Source: Candidatus Aminicenantes bacterium RBG_13_64_14 (GTDB lineage: Bacteria; Acidobacteriota; Aminicenantia; Aminicenantales; Saccharicenantaceae). Taken from it: a stretch of DNA of 9,298 bases. The notes below the pieces were generated by a model that made no database searches, had not been told where the DNA came from, and saw nothing but the letters and a program-made list of their open reading frames with translations. Made by a program: the position numbers and the translations under genes. Every line of letters starts with the position of its first letter. Within the stretch, counting starts at the first letter, position 1. The stretch lies in the NCBI GenBank assembly GCA_001773855.1, contig MEXZ01000148.1, forward strand, positions 1 through 9,298, given 5' to 3'. Shown piece by piece: positions 1-6,266 of this stretch.

Positions 1-74
1 AAGAGACCCTCAAGAAGAACAGCATCCTCTTCATGGCCTACGGCTACAAGGACAAGCCGTCGGGCGCGGCTTGA
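1..74 (+). CDS. 3' end of an unidentified protein (partial)
   Basis: The third forward frame is open from the left edge and ends at TGA 72-74, giving 23 visible residues that finish FMAYGYKDKPSGAA. Codon choice (mostly G or C in third positions) matches the genes downstream, and the promoter for the next gene begins exactly at this stop, so this is very likely the end of a real gene. The fragment is too short to assign a family. Flotillin genes are often next to NfeD genes, but this tail does not let me say it is one. Confidence 0.6.
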   Translation, partial: ETLKKNSILFMAYGYKDKPSGAA

Positions 75-100
75 CAACCCTCCCCTCATTTCCATATCAT
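71..100 (+). promoter_or_regulatory. Predicted sigma70-type promoter for the flotillin gene
   Basis: A perfect -35 hexamer TTGACA (71-76) is followed after 18 bases by TATCAT (95-100), five of six matches to TATAAT. The -35 box overlaps the upstream stop codon (tTGAca). The 93-bp spacer is clearly more AT-rich than the flanking genes. Transcription would start near 107-110, leaving a leader of about 60 bases. That leader contains a short TCCCC/GGGGA hairpin (130-134 with 143-147) just before the ribosome binding site AAGGAGG (156-162). Assigned by motif match only. Confidence 0.55.
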
Positions 101-167
101 AAATTTTCCGGAGAGTTTTTTTCGATTTTTCCCCTGTGGACCGGGGAGTCATTCCAAGGAGGTCGTC

Positions 168-1577
168 ATGAACCTGACATCCTGGCTCATCTACGCCGGC
201 GCCTTCGTCGTCTTCATCGCTCTCGTCATCCTCGTCCTGGCCCTGCGGTACCGGAAGGTCGGGCCGAACGAGGCCCTGATCATCGCCGGTGGCGGCAAGC
301 GGACTTTGACCTTGGCCGACGGAACCAAGCGCAAGGTCGGCTACCGCTACCGCCTCGGCGGCGGCATCTTCGTCTGGCCCGGGATGGAAAAGGTCTACGT
401 CCTTCCCATGGACGTCATCCCCATCTCGATCCGCACGTCCGAAGTTCTGACCCACGGCGGCGTCCCGATCATGGCCGAGGCCTCCGCCCAGATCAAGATC
501 GACTCCTCCGACGAAACCATCCACCTGGCCGCCGAGCAGTTCCTGGGGATCGGGCGGGACGGCATCCGCGACGTGGCAGTCAACGTCCTCGAAGGCAAGG
601 TCCGCGAGGTCATCGGCGGCATGTCCGTCGAGGAGATCTACCGCGGCCGCCAGGAATTCTCGAACCGCGTCGTCCAGGCCGTCCAAGCGGACTTCTCCCG
701 GATGGGCCTGATCATGCTCTCCTTCGCCCTCAAGGACATCAGCGACACCCAGGGCTACATCGACTCTCTGAGCAAGCCCCAGATCGCGGCCGCCAAGCGC
801 GACGCGGCTATCGCCCAGGCCGAGACCGAGAAGGAATCGATCATCAAATCATCCCAGGCCCGCAAGGAAGCCGAGGTCGCCCGGCTCCAGGCCGAAGCGC
901 TGATCGCCAAGGCCCAGTGGGAGAACGAGGCCAAGAAGGCCGAGTCCCAGGTTTTCGTCAACACCAAGAAGGCCCAGGCCGATTTCTCCTACGAACTCGA
1001 GCGCCATCGCCTCAACCAGGACCTGAAGAAGGAAGAATCCAAGGTCAAGCAGATCGAGAAGGAAGAGGCCATCAAGACCGAACAGCTCGAGATCGTCCGC
1101 AAGGAGAAGGAACTCGAAGCCACCGTGGTCAAGCCCGCCGATGCCCGGAAATACCAGATCAAGGCCGAGGCCGAGGCCGAGGAATTCCGGATCTCCGCCG
1201 AAGCCAAGGGCAAGTCCGAGGCGCTCAAGCTCGAAGGGCTGGCCGAAGCCGACCGGATCAGGGCCATGGGCGGCGCCGAGGCCGAAGCCATGACGAAGAA
1301 GGCCCAGGCCTGGGAGAAATACAACCAAGCGGCCATCCTCGAGATGTATCTCAAGGTCCTACCCGAGCTGGCCAGGGCCGTCTCCGAACCGCTGGCCAAG
1401 GTCGACAAGATCGTCATCGTCGGCGGCGACAAGGAGCTGGGCACGACCAAGATCACGGCCCAGGTCGCCCAGGTCCTAGCCCAAATGCCCGACGTCGTCA
1501 AGTCCCTGACGGGAGCTGACATCCACGAGTTCCTCAAGGCCAAGCTCTCTCCGGAGGCCAAAGACGCCAAGAAGTGA
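168..1577 (+). CDS. Flotillin-family SPFH membrane scaffold protein
   Basis: Flotillins are membrane-anchored scaffold proteins that oligomerise in ordered lipid microdomains and affect membrane-complex assembly and fluidity. Residues 1-28 are an uncharged membrane helix followed by RYRK. Residues 30-200 read as an SPFH/band 7 domain with flotillin-type sequence: PISIRTSEVL, QFLGIG, LEGKVREVIGGMSVEEIYRGR (141-161) and LSFALKDISDTQGYIDSL. Residues 205-385 are a long Ala/Glu/Lys/Gln-rich coiled coil with AE repeats, and the tail LPELARAVSEPLAKVDKI is typical of the family. At 469 residues the length is normal. The ATG at 168 is supported by AAGGAGG (156-162) five bases upstream. The protein is probably inner-membrane, with a large cytoplasmic part. 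The next gene starts 32 bp after its stop, so the two are probably co-transcribed. It is closest to the FloT/YqiK type rather than short FloA, but I give no symbol because that split needs an alignment. Confidence 0.93.
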   Translation: MNLTSWLIYAGAFVVFIALVILVLALRYRKVGPNEALIIAGGGKRTLTLADGTKRKVGYRYRLGGGIFVWPGMEKVYVLPMDVIPISIRTSEVLTHGGVPIMAEASAQIKIDSSDETIHLAAEQFLGIGRDGIRDVAVNVLEGKVREVIGGMSVEEIYRGRQEFSNRVVQAVQADFSRMGLIMLSFALKDISDTQGYIDSLSKPQIAAAKRDAAIAQAETEKESIIKSSQARKEAEVARLQAEALIAKAQWENEAKKAESQVFVNTKKAQADFSYELERHRLNQDLKKEESKVKQIEKEEAIKTEQLEIVRKEKELEATVVKPADARKYQIKAEAEAEEFRISAEAKGKSEALKLEGLAEADRIRAMGGAEAEAMTKKAQAWEKYNQAAILEMYLKVLPELARAVSEPLAKVDKIVIVGGDKELGTTKITAQVAQVLAQMPDVVKSLTGADIHEFLKAKLSPEAKDAKK

Positions 1578-1593
1578 GCGCCCCGGTCGGGCG
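1575..1593 (+). repeat. Post-stop GC hairpin motif, copy 1
   Basis: The flotillin stop codon begins TGAGCGCCCCGGTCGG. A nearly identical 16-base string starts at the stop of the next gene (3965), differing only at the eleventh base. Here CGCCC (1579-1583) can pair with GGGCG (1589-1593) around a five-base loop. There is no T tract, so it is not a canonical intrinsic terminator. It could be an mRNA-stabilising stem or a coincidence of GC-rich sequence. Confidence 0.3.
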
Positions 1594-1609
1594 TCGAGGC
1601 AGGTGAACC

Positions 1610-3967
1610 ATGATCTCTGAAAAAGTCCAGCGCATCGGCGCCTCCCCCACCCTGAAGATCTCGGCCAAGGCCAAGGCCATGAACATGAAGGCCGAGGGCA
1701 TCGACGTCATCGACCTCAGCGTCGGCGAGCCGGATTTCCCCACGCCGGAGAACATCAAGGACGCGGGGATCAAGGCCATCCGGGACAATTTCACGAAATA
1801 CACGGACAGCGACGGCATCCTGCCCCTGCGCAAGGCCATCGCCAAGCGGCTGAAGGAGGATTACGGCCTCGAGTACGGCCCCAAGCAGATCATCGTCTCC
1901 GCCGGCGCCAAGAGCTCCCTCTTCCACCTCGTCCAGGCCCTGGTCGACGAGGGCGAGGAGGTCATCATCCCGGCGCCCTACTGGGTCACCTACCCCGAAT
2001 GCGTCTCCCTGGCCAAAGGCAAGTCCGTTATCGTCCCGACGCGGGAAGAGGACGGTTTCCTGCTGACGCCCGAAGCGCTCAAGGCCGCCATCTCGCCGGC
2101 GACGAAGGCCGTCATCCTCAACAACCCGTCCAACCCGACCGGCGGCGCTTACACCAGGGACCAGCTCCTGGCCCTGGCCGAAGTCATCCGGGGCGAGGAC
2201 GTCTACGTCATCGCCGACGAGATCTATGCCAGTCTCGTCTACGACAATTTCAAGTTCGTGAGCTTCGCCGCCCTCGGCGAAGACATCAAGAAAAAGACCA
2301 TCATCGTCAACGGCGTGTCGAAGTCTTATTCCATGACCGGCTGGCGGATCGGGTTCGCCGCCGGCCCGGCCGAGGTCATCGACGGCATGTCCAAGATCCA
2401 GAGCCACACGACGTCCAACGCCTGCTCCATCGCCCAAAAGGCCGGCCTCGAAGCCTACGACGGGCCCCAGTACGACGTCCAGAAGATGGTGGCCGAATTC
2501 CAGAGGCGCCGCAACTACTGCCTGATGCGCCTGGCCCCGGTCCAGGGGCTTTCCTGCTTCAAGCCGCAGGGGGCGTTCTACCTTTTCCCGAACGTCAAGT
2601 CCTTCTACGACAAGGAAGCGAACGGGGCCAAGATCCGCAATTCTTACGGCCTGGCCTACTACCTCCTCAAGGAGGCGCGGGTGGCCATTGTGCCCGGCGA
2701 CGCCTTCGGCGCGGCCGAATACATCCGCCTGTCCTACGCCACCTCCATGGCCAACCTCGAGAAGAGCATGGACCGCGTCGTCGAAGCCCTGGGCAAGCTC
2801 AAGACGGCCCAGAAGATCAAGCGCGTCGCTTTGAGCAACGCCGTGACCCGGGTCAAAAAATCGGTCCCCGTCGAAACGGTGGCCGATGTCCGGATGCGCG
2901 ACGCCCTGGCCGCCGAGATGGAAAGCCACCTGGGCTACGAAGGCCGCTACGAGTGGAACGCCGCCATCAACGGCGCCGTCATCCAGCTCCGGACCAACGT
3001 CGCCCATCTCAACGATTTCTGGGTCGAGAATTTCTCGCCCACCCCGGCCGAGGCCGACTTCAAACCGCACGGCGTCATCACCGCGGTCGACGGGATCGCC
3101 GGCCGGGAGCCGCGCGGCTTCTATCACTCGGAAACTCAGACCGGGGTCCTGGTCAACACGGACAACTACGGTTCCCTCCGGAGCCTGGCCGTCGGCCTGG
3201 CCATGGACCTCGCCGCGCGGACGGGCGGAGCCGGGGCGGCCGGGGCTGTGCGGGGAATGTCCGCCGACATCGACGGCAGCGGCCTCGTCCTGGTCGGGCC
3301 CCCGGGGACGAAGAAGACCGAGCTTTTCTTCGAACTCCTGGCCGACCCGCGCTTCAAGCTCCAGGCGAACGACGTCGTCTTCGTGCGTCTTGCCGGAGGA
3401 AGGGCCGTGGCCGACTGCGTCGAGAGGAAGCTGTACATGCCCACGACGACCGTCGAGCTCGACCGGAGGCTGGCCCCGCTGTTCGACCGGAGCAAGTGCG
3501 AAAATGTCGTCGTCCACAAGGACGATTGCTCGGACATGGATTGCCAGCGGGCCGACGACTGCCGGCTCGACAGGGGCTCGCCCTACTGCTACAAGGCCGT
3601 CAAAGAGGCCCACGCCCTGCTCGACCCGAACTGGCTCGGCGGGCCGGCCGCCTGGGTCAAGCGGACGAACCTGAAGTGGCTCGTCCTCCTGAGGAATGAC
3701 GCGACCTCGCCGGCGCTCGTCAAGATGGGGAAGGACGAGGCCCTGCGGACCCTCGAGGCCGGCGAAGCGGCCGGGGCCAAGAAAGCCCTGACTGGGGGCA
3801 AAGTCCAGCCCTACTACAACCCCCATCTCCTCGGGTCCTCGCCGGAGAAGCTCGAGGCCGAGCGGGCTTTCTTCGGCCGCCTCCTCGATTCGGTCGAATG
3901 CGTCCTCTTCAACAGCGGCGTCGCCGGCGCCGACAAGCTCAAAGAGATCGTTTCGGCCGGCCGCTGA
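1610..3967 (+). CDS. Class I PLP aminotransferase fused to an HPr kinase/PEPCK-like P-loop domain
   Basis: Residues 1-398 form a complete fold-type I aspartate-aminotransferase-like enzyme (usual length near 400), transferring amino groups between amino and 2-oxo acids with PLP. Visible are the Trp/Tyr loop PYWVTY, NPSNPTGG with Asn175, ADEIY with Asp203 and Tyr206, the PLP lysine Lys238 in SKSYSMTGWRIGF, Arg246, and the substrate carboxylate-binding Arg373 in YIRLSYA. After a basic linker (about 399-425) come about 360 more residues with no stop. In these, residues 548-592 align without gaps to the HPr kinase core: RGM for HGV, then DIDGSG, then P-loop GPPGTKKTE (563-571), then LQANDVVFV (584-592) for LVADDVVEI. 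Cysteines follow at 603, 630, 640, 645, 651 and 660. The ATG at 1610 is preceded by AGGTGA (1601-1606). The aminotransferase assignment is firm and the C-terminal fold is a good pattern match. Its activity and substrate are unknown, and P-loop and neighbouring changes leave catalysis in doubt. Confidence 0.88.
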   Translation: MISEKVQRIGASPTLKISAKAKAMNMKAEGIDVIDLSVGEPDFPTPENIKDAGIKAIRDNFTKYTDSDGILPLRKAIAKRLKEDYGLEYGPKQIIVSAGAKSSLFHLVQALVDEGEEVIIPAPYWVTYPECVSLAKGKSVIVPTREEDGFLLTPEALKAAISPATKAVILNNPSNPTGGAYTRDQLLALAEVIRGEDVYVIADEIYASLVYDNFKFVSFAALGEDIKKKTIIVNGVSKSYSMTGWRIGFAAGPAEVIDGMSKIQSHTTSNACSIAQKAGLEAYDGPQYDVQKMVAEFQRRRNYCLMRLAPVQGLSCFKPQGAFYLFPNVKSFYDKEANGAKIRNSYGLAYYLLKEARVAIVPGDAFGAAEYIRLSYATSMANLEKSMDRVVEALGKLKTAQKIKRVALSNAVTRVKKSVPVETVADVRMRDALAAEMESHLGYEGRYEWNAAINGAVIQLRTNVAHLNDFWVENFSPTPAEADFKPHGVITAVDGIAGREPRGFYHSETQTGVLVNTDNYGSLRSLAVGLAMDLAARTGGAGAAGAVRGMSADIDGSGLVLVGPPGTKKTELFFELLADPRFKLQANDVVFVRLAGGRAVADCVERKLYMPTTTVELDRRLAPLFDRSKCENVVVHKDDCSDMDCQRADDCRLDRGSPYCYKAVKEAHALLDPNWLGGPAAWVKRTNLKWLVLLRNDATSPALVKMGKDEALRTLEAGEAAGAKKALTGGKVQPYYNPHLLGSSPEKLEAERAFFGRLLDSVECVLFNSGVAGADKLKEIVSAGR

Positions 3968-3983
3968 GCGCCCCTGTCGGCGG
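3965..3983 (+). repeat. Post-stop GC motif, copy 2
   Basis: TGAGCGCCCCTGTCGG at the stop of the aminotransferase fusion repeats the string at the flotillin stop (1575) with one mismatch in 16 bases. CGCC (3969-3972) can pair with GGCG (3980-3983). No U-tract follows. A second small stem, GAGGA (3996-4000) with TCCTC (4007-4011), lies just downstream, so this may be where the two-gene transcript ends, although no standard terminator is visible. Confidence 0.28.
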
Positions 3984-4015
3984 CTAGCCATCCGGGAGGA
4001 GGCCTCTCCTCATTA

Positions 4016-4047
4016 AATCACCCTTCTTATCATCAGCCGGGGTGATT
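4016..4047 (+). repeat. Perfect 8-bp inverted repeat in the spacer before the pilus operon
   Basis: AATCACCC (4016-4023) and GGGTGATT (4040-4047) are exact reverse complements separated by 16 bases. The pair lies about 60 bases upstream of the predicted -35 box of the pilus operon and about 50 bases after the preceding stop. It could be an operator for a dimeric activator or repressor, or a stem in the 3' end of the upstream transcript. No T tract follows, so a canonical terminator is not supported. The rest of the 202-bp spacer shows no gene or recognised RNA family. Confidence 0.35.
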
Positions 4048-4105
4048 GCCTGAGTCCCGGGGGCGTTCGATAATGCGATACGGCGGAGAAGCCCCGGAGC
4101 CCGCC

Positions 4106-4136
4106 TTGAATAGGTGCCGATTTTGCTATATATAAT
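4106..4136 (+). promoter_or_regulatory. Predicted sigma70-type promoter of the minor-pseudopilin operon
   Basis: TTGAAT (4106-4111, four of six matches to TTGACA) is followed by an AT-rich run that gives either TATATA (4129-4134) after a 17-base spacer or a perfect TATAAT (4131-4136) after 19. The AT-rich tract stands out in GC-rich surroundings. A start near 4141-4144 would leave a leader of about 27 bases containing AAAGGGA (4157-4163), six bases before the ATG at 4170. No sigma54-type GG-N10-GC element is evident here. Confidence 0.55.
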
Positions 4137-4169
4137 GAGGTAAAACGAGAGTTGACAAAGGGATAAGCC

Positions 4170-4706
4170 ATGAAGAAGCATTTACAGGATCGGCCGGCCT
4201 CACGCGGGTTCACCCTGATCGAGGTCATCGTCGTCATCGGCATCATGGGAATCCTCATGCTCGCTTCCTATCCGAGCATCCTCAACACCATGGCCACCCG
4301 GAACCTGGAGAACACGACCCGCCAGATCCAGACCTACCTCCAGCAGACCAAGCTCCAGGCGGTCAGCGCCCGGATCGCCCACCGCGTCCGCTTCACCCGG
4401 GTCGATGCGTCCTACTGGGCCTACGACATGGAGAGGCTCGAGCCCAACGGCACCTGGATCAAGGCGCAGAGCGCTCCCCGCAAGGCCATCCCCACCGGCC
4501 TAAACGTCACCATCACCTTCCCCGCCGCGGGCGCGGACCATGTGGCCGTCTTTTCCCCCTTGGGGACGTTCCCGCAATTCGCCATCAACCAGAATTCCAT
4601 AATTTTGCAGAATCCGAAGCTCGACCGCCCGGGTCAATGGGATGAGAGGGTCCTCAGCATCTTCATGGGCGGTTCGATCCAATATGCCAAGAGAAAGAGC
4701 GTCTGA
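4170..4706 (+). CDS. fimT: GspH/FimT-type minor pseudopilin
   Basis: This is a minor pseudopilin of the type IV pilus machinery, made as an inner-membrane prepilin, cleaved and N-methylated by PilD, and thought to join the priming complex that starts and caps the pilus. The 13-residue basic leader ends in Gly13, with cleavage before Phe14 in RG/FTLIEVIVVIGIMG. Glu18 is the conserved Glu+5, and residues 14-36 are the hydrophobic stem helix. The globular part contains the segment TRQIQTYLQQTKLQAVSARI and an Arg-Val-Arg-Phe strand typical of GspH/FimT proteins. At 178 residues the length is normal. The start is set by AAAGGGA (4157-4163). It is the first gene of a five-gene operon, in the place fimU occupies in Pseudomonas. 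The symbol is family-level and rests on domain type and gene order. Confidence 0.85.
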   Translation: MKKHLQDRPASRGFTLIEVIVVIGIMGILMLASYPSILNTMATRNLENTTRQIQTYLQQTKLQAVSARIAHRVRFTRVDASYWAYDMERLEPNGTWIKAQSAPRKAIPTGLNVTITFPAAGADHVAVFSPLGTFPQFAINQNSIILQNPKLDRPGQWDERVLSIFMGGSIQYAKRKSV

Positions 4707-4707
4707 G

Positions 4708-5142
4708 ATGAACAAAAAGAAGCATGCCTGCGGTTTTAGCCTCATCGAGGTCCTGGTCGGGCTTTTTCTGGTCACCGTGGCCGTCCTCGGGCTGGCCGAA
4801 CTTTTTCTGGCCGCCGTCGCCAACAACCTCAAGGCGGACCGCGTGGCCAACGCGACCTTCCTCGCCCAGCAGCAGATCGACTGGCTGCGCGGCTTCACCT
4901 CCGACGAACTGACGGCCTACGCCGGGACGACCATAGAATCGCGGGACGAAGTCATCGATCTCAACCTGGACGGGACGAACGACTACCGGCGGATCACGGA
5001 CTTCCGCATGATGCAGGGCACGTTTCAGGTCCGTATCTCCGTCTATTCCGCCGAGAAGTTCAGTGTCAACGCCAGCGTGCTCTTGGCCAACCCGGACGTG
5101 CACCGGTCGCGCGCCATGATCACGACGATCATCACCCGATAA
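4708..5142 (+). CDS. pilV: PilV-like minor pseudopilin
   Basis: A 144-residue prepilin: leader MNKKKHACG, cleavage before Phe10, then FSLIEVLVGLFLVTVAVLG with Glu14 as Glu+5. The N-terminal motif with LIEVLV and the following AEL/LKADRVANATFLAQQQID segment resemble PilV/GspI proteins. I chose the ATG at 4708 over an in-frame ATG at 4642, because 4642 would bury the leader behind 22 residues and overlap the previous gene. From 4708 the leader has normal length and only one base separates it from the upstream stop, which implies translational coupling; no strong Shine-Dalgarno is seen. Unusual is an Asp-rich loop DLNLDGTND (84-92), nearly the same as a repeat loop in PilY1 of this operon. Its likely role is to bridge the FimT-like and PilW/PilX subunits of the tip complex. 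Confidence 0.82.
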   Translation: MNKKKHACGFSLIEVLVGLFLVTVAVLGLAELFLAAVANNLKADRVANATFLAQQQIDWLRGFTSDELTAYAGTTIESRDEVIDLNLDGTNDYRRITDFRMMQGTFQVRISVYSAEKFSVNASVLLANPDVHRSRAMITTIITR

Positions 5143-5155
5143 AGGAGCGAAAGCC

Positions 5156-6256
5156 GTGAAAACACGAGCAACCGTCTCTTCGAAAAGGGCCGCGGGATTC
5201 ACGATGATCGAGCTCCTCGTCGGCAGCACCGTCATGCTCGTCGCCGTCCTCGGGGCCCTGTTCATCTATGCCCGCAGCAACAAGGTCTCCGTCGAACAGC
5301 AGATGGTCACCGAGGTCCAGAACGACGTCCGGGCCTCGATGTTCTTCATCACCCGCGACCTGCGCATGGCCGGGGCCGGACTGCCCGAGGAATTCGCGGG
5401 CTATTTCCTCGAGGGACAGGACAACGAAGACCAGGGTGTCGAGGTCTGGCCCGACCGGGTCCAGCTGATGGGCAACATCGAAGACCCCCTGAACCTATCC
5501 ATCCGGAACTACCAGGGATCGTCGGTCGTCCTCGACATCGAGGATTTCAGCTTCGAACAGTACTCCTACCCGGACGCCTATTACGCCAATAAATATGTTC
5601 TCGTCCTGCCCAACCCCCAATCGGGCTGCCGGGCGGGCCAGGCGCGCGTCGTCACCCACGTCACTCACAATGCAGGCGGGATGAACGAGAAATTCAACTT
5701 CTCCCCCGGCCTGGCCCCGGGCGTCAACCCGCCGGGCGGCCTGTCCGGGACCTGCCTCAGCCCCAACGACTACGACGGGGGCCAGATCAGCTTCATCAAC
5801 GTCAAGGAATACTGGCTCGACGTCACCGGGAACTATCCCGGCCTGACCGCGGGCGTCAACGGCTACATCGGCGGCGGCGAGGGCGGCGTCCTCTACGTCA
5901 CCCACAACGGGGTCCACTTCCCCCTGGCCCGCAACATCGAGAACTTCCAGGTCGAGTACAACGGGGACATGGACAACGACCAGCTCCTCGACGGCTGGAT
6001 GCCCTGGCAGAACGCCTGGACCCTGCCCCAGATCGCCCGGATCCAGCACGTCAGGACCTGGGTCCTGGGCCGGACCGCCCAGGCCTTCACGTCGGTCGGG
6101 GGCACGCCTCCGGGGGCGATCCATGTCTACCGCCGGCCGGCCCTGTCCAACAGCCCGGCCGCGGCCGCCGACGACCGCCACAAGAGGTACATCCTGGAGT
6201 CGACGTCCAACGTCCGCAACATGAGCCTCAACCTCTACAACCTGGGCCAGAGATGA
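5156..6256 (+). CDS. pilW: PilW-like minor pseudopilin
   Basis: A 366-residue prepilin with a 14-residue basic leader ending in Gly14, then FTMIELLVGSTVMLVAVLGALF; Glu19 is Glu+5. The length and large C-terminal globular region fit PilW/GspJ-type subunits. The motif NIENFQVEYNGDMDND, with NIENFQVEY just before an Asp loop (Asp271, 273, 275, 279), resembles the IEDLQFEY-type segment common in PilW proteins and suggests a bound cation. The start codon is GTG at 5156, supported by AAAGGAG (5141-5147), which overlaps the pilV stop (5140-5142). Two cysteines (in SGCRAG and SGTCLS) could form a disulfide in the exported state. It is expected to help anchor PilY1 at the pilus tip, as known for PilVWX-PilY1 of Pseudomonas. 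A generic prepilin assignment is certain; PilW specifically is probable. Confidence 0.82.
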   Translation: MKTRATVSSKRAAGFTMIELLVGSTVMLVAVLGALFIYARSNKVSVEQQMVTEVQNDVRASMFFITRDLRMAGAGLPEEFAGYFLEGQDNEDQGVEVWPDRVQLMGNIEDPLNLSIRNYQGSSVVLDIEDFSFEQYSYPDAYYANKYVLVLPNPQSGCRAGQARVVTHVTHNAGGMNEKFNFSPGLAPGVNPPGGLSGTCLSPNDYDGGQISFINVKEYWLDVTGNYPGLTAGVNGYIGGGEGGVLYVTHNGVHFPLARNIENFQVEYNGDMDNDQLLDGWMPWQNAWTLPQIARIQHVRTWVLGRTAQAFTSVGGTPPGAIHVYRRPALSNSPAAAADDRHKRYILESTSNVRNMSLNLYNLGQR

Positions 6257-6266
6257 GGAGCGCGCC

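Noticed and set aside
101..147. Possible intrinsic terminator after the first partial gene (AT-rich stem with T run, or TCCCC/GGGGA hairpin)
   Set aside because: The T run at 115-121 follows only a weak stem with wobble pairs, and the GC hairpin has its T run before it, not after. The region is better explained as promoter and leader.
71..1519. A 482-codon + strand frame overlapping the flotillin gene
   Set aside because: Arg/Pro/Gly-rich translation with no family features, out of frame with the clear flotillin; it is a GC-driven shadow.
989..3991. A 1000-codon open frame on the minus strand across the flotillin and aminotransferase genes
   Set aside because: It is antisense to two firmly identified genes, its translation is low-complexity (Gly, Arg, Asp, Val, Leu) with no recognisable domain, and such frames arise readily opposite GC-rich codons.
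4012..4169. Possible cyclic-di-GMP or other riboswitch before the pilus operon
   Set aside because: No conserved aptamer core could be matched, and most of the spacer lies upstream of the predicted transcription start.
4642..4707. Upstream ATG that would extend the PilV-like protein by 22 residues
   Set aside because: It would put the prepilin leader far from the N-terminus and overlap fimT; the ATG at 4708 gives a normal nine-residue leader.
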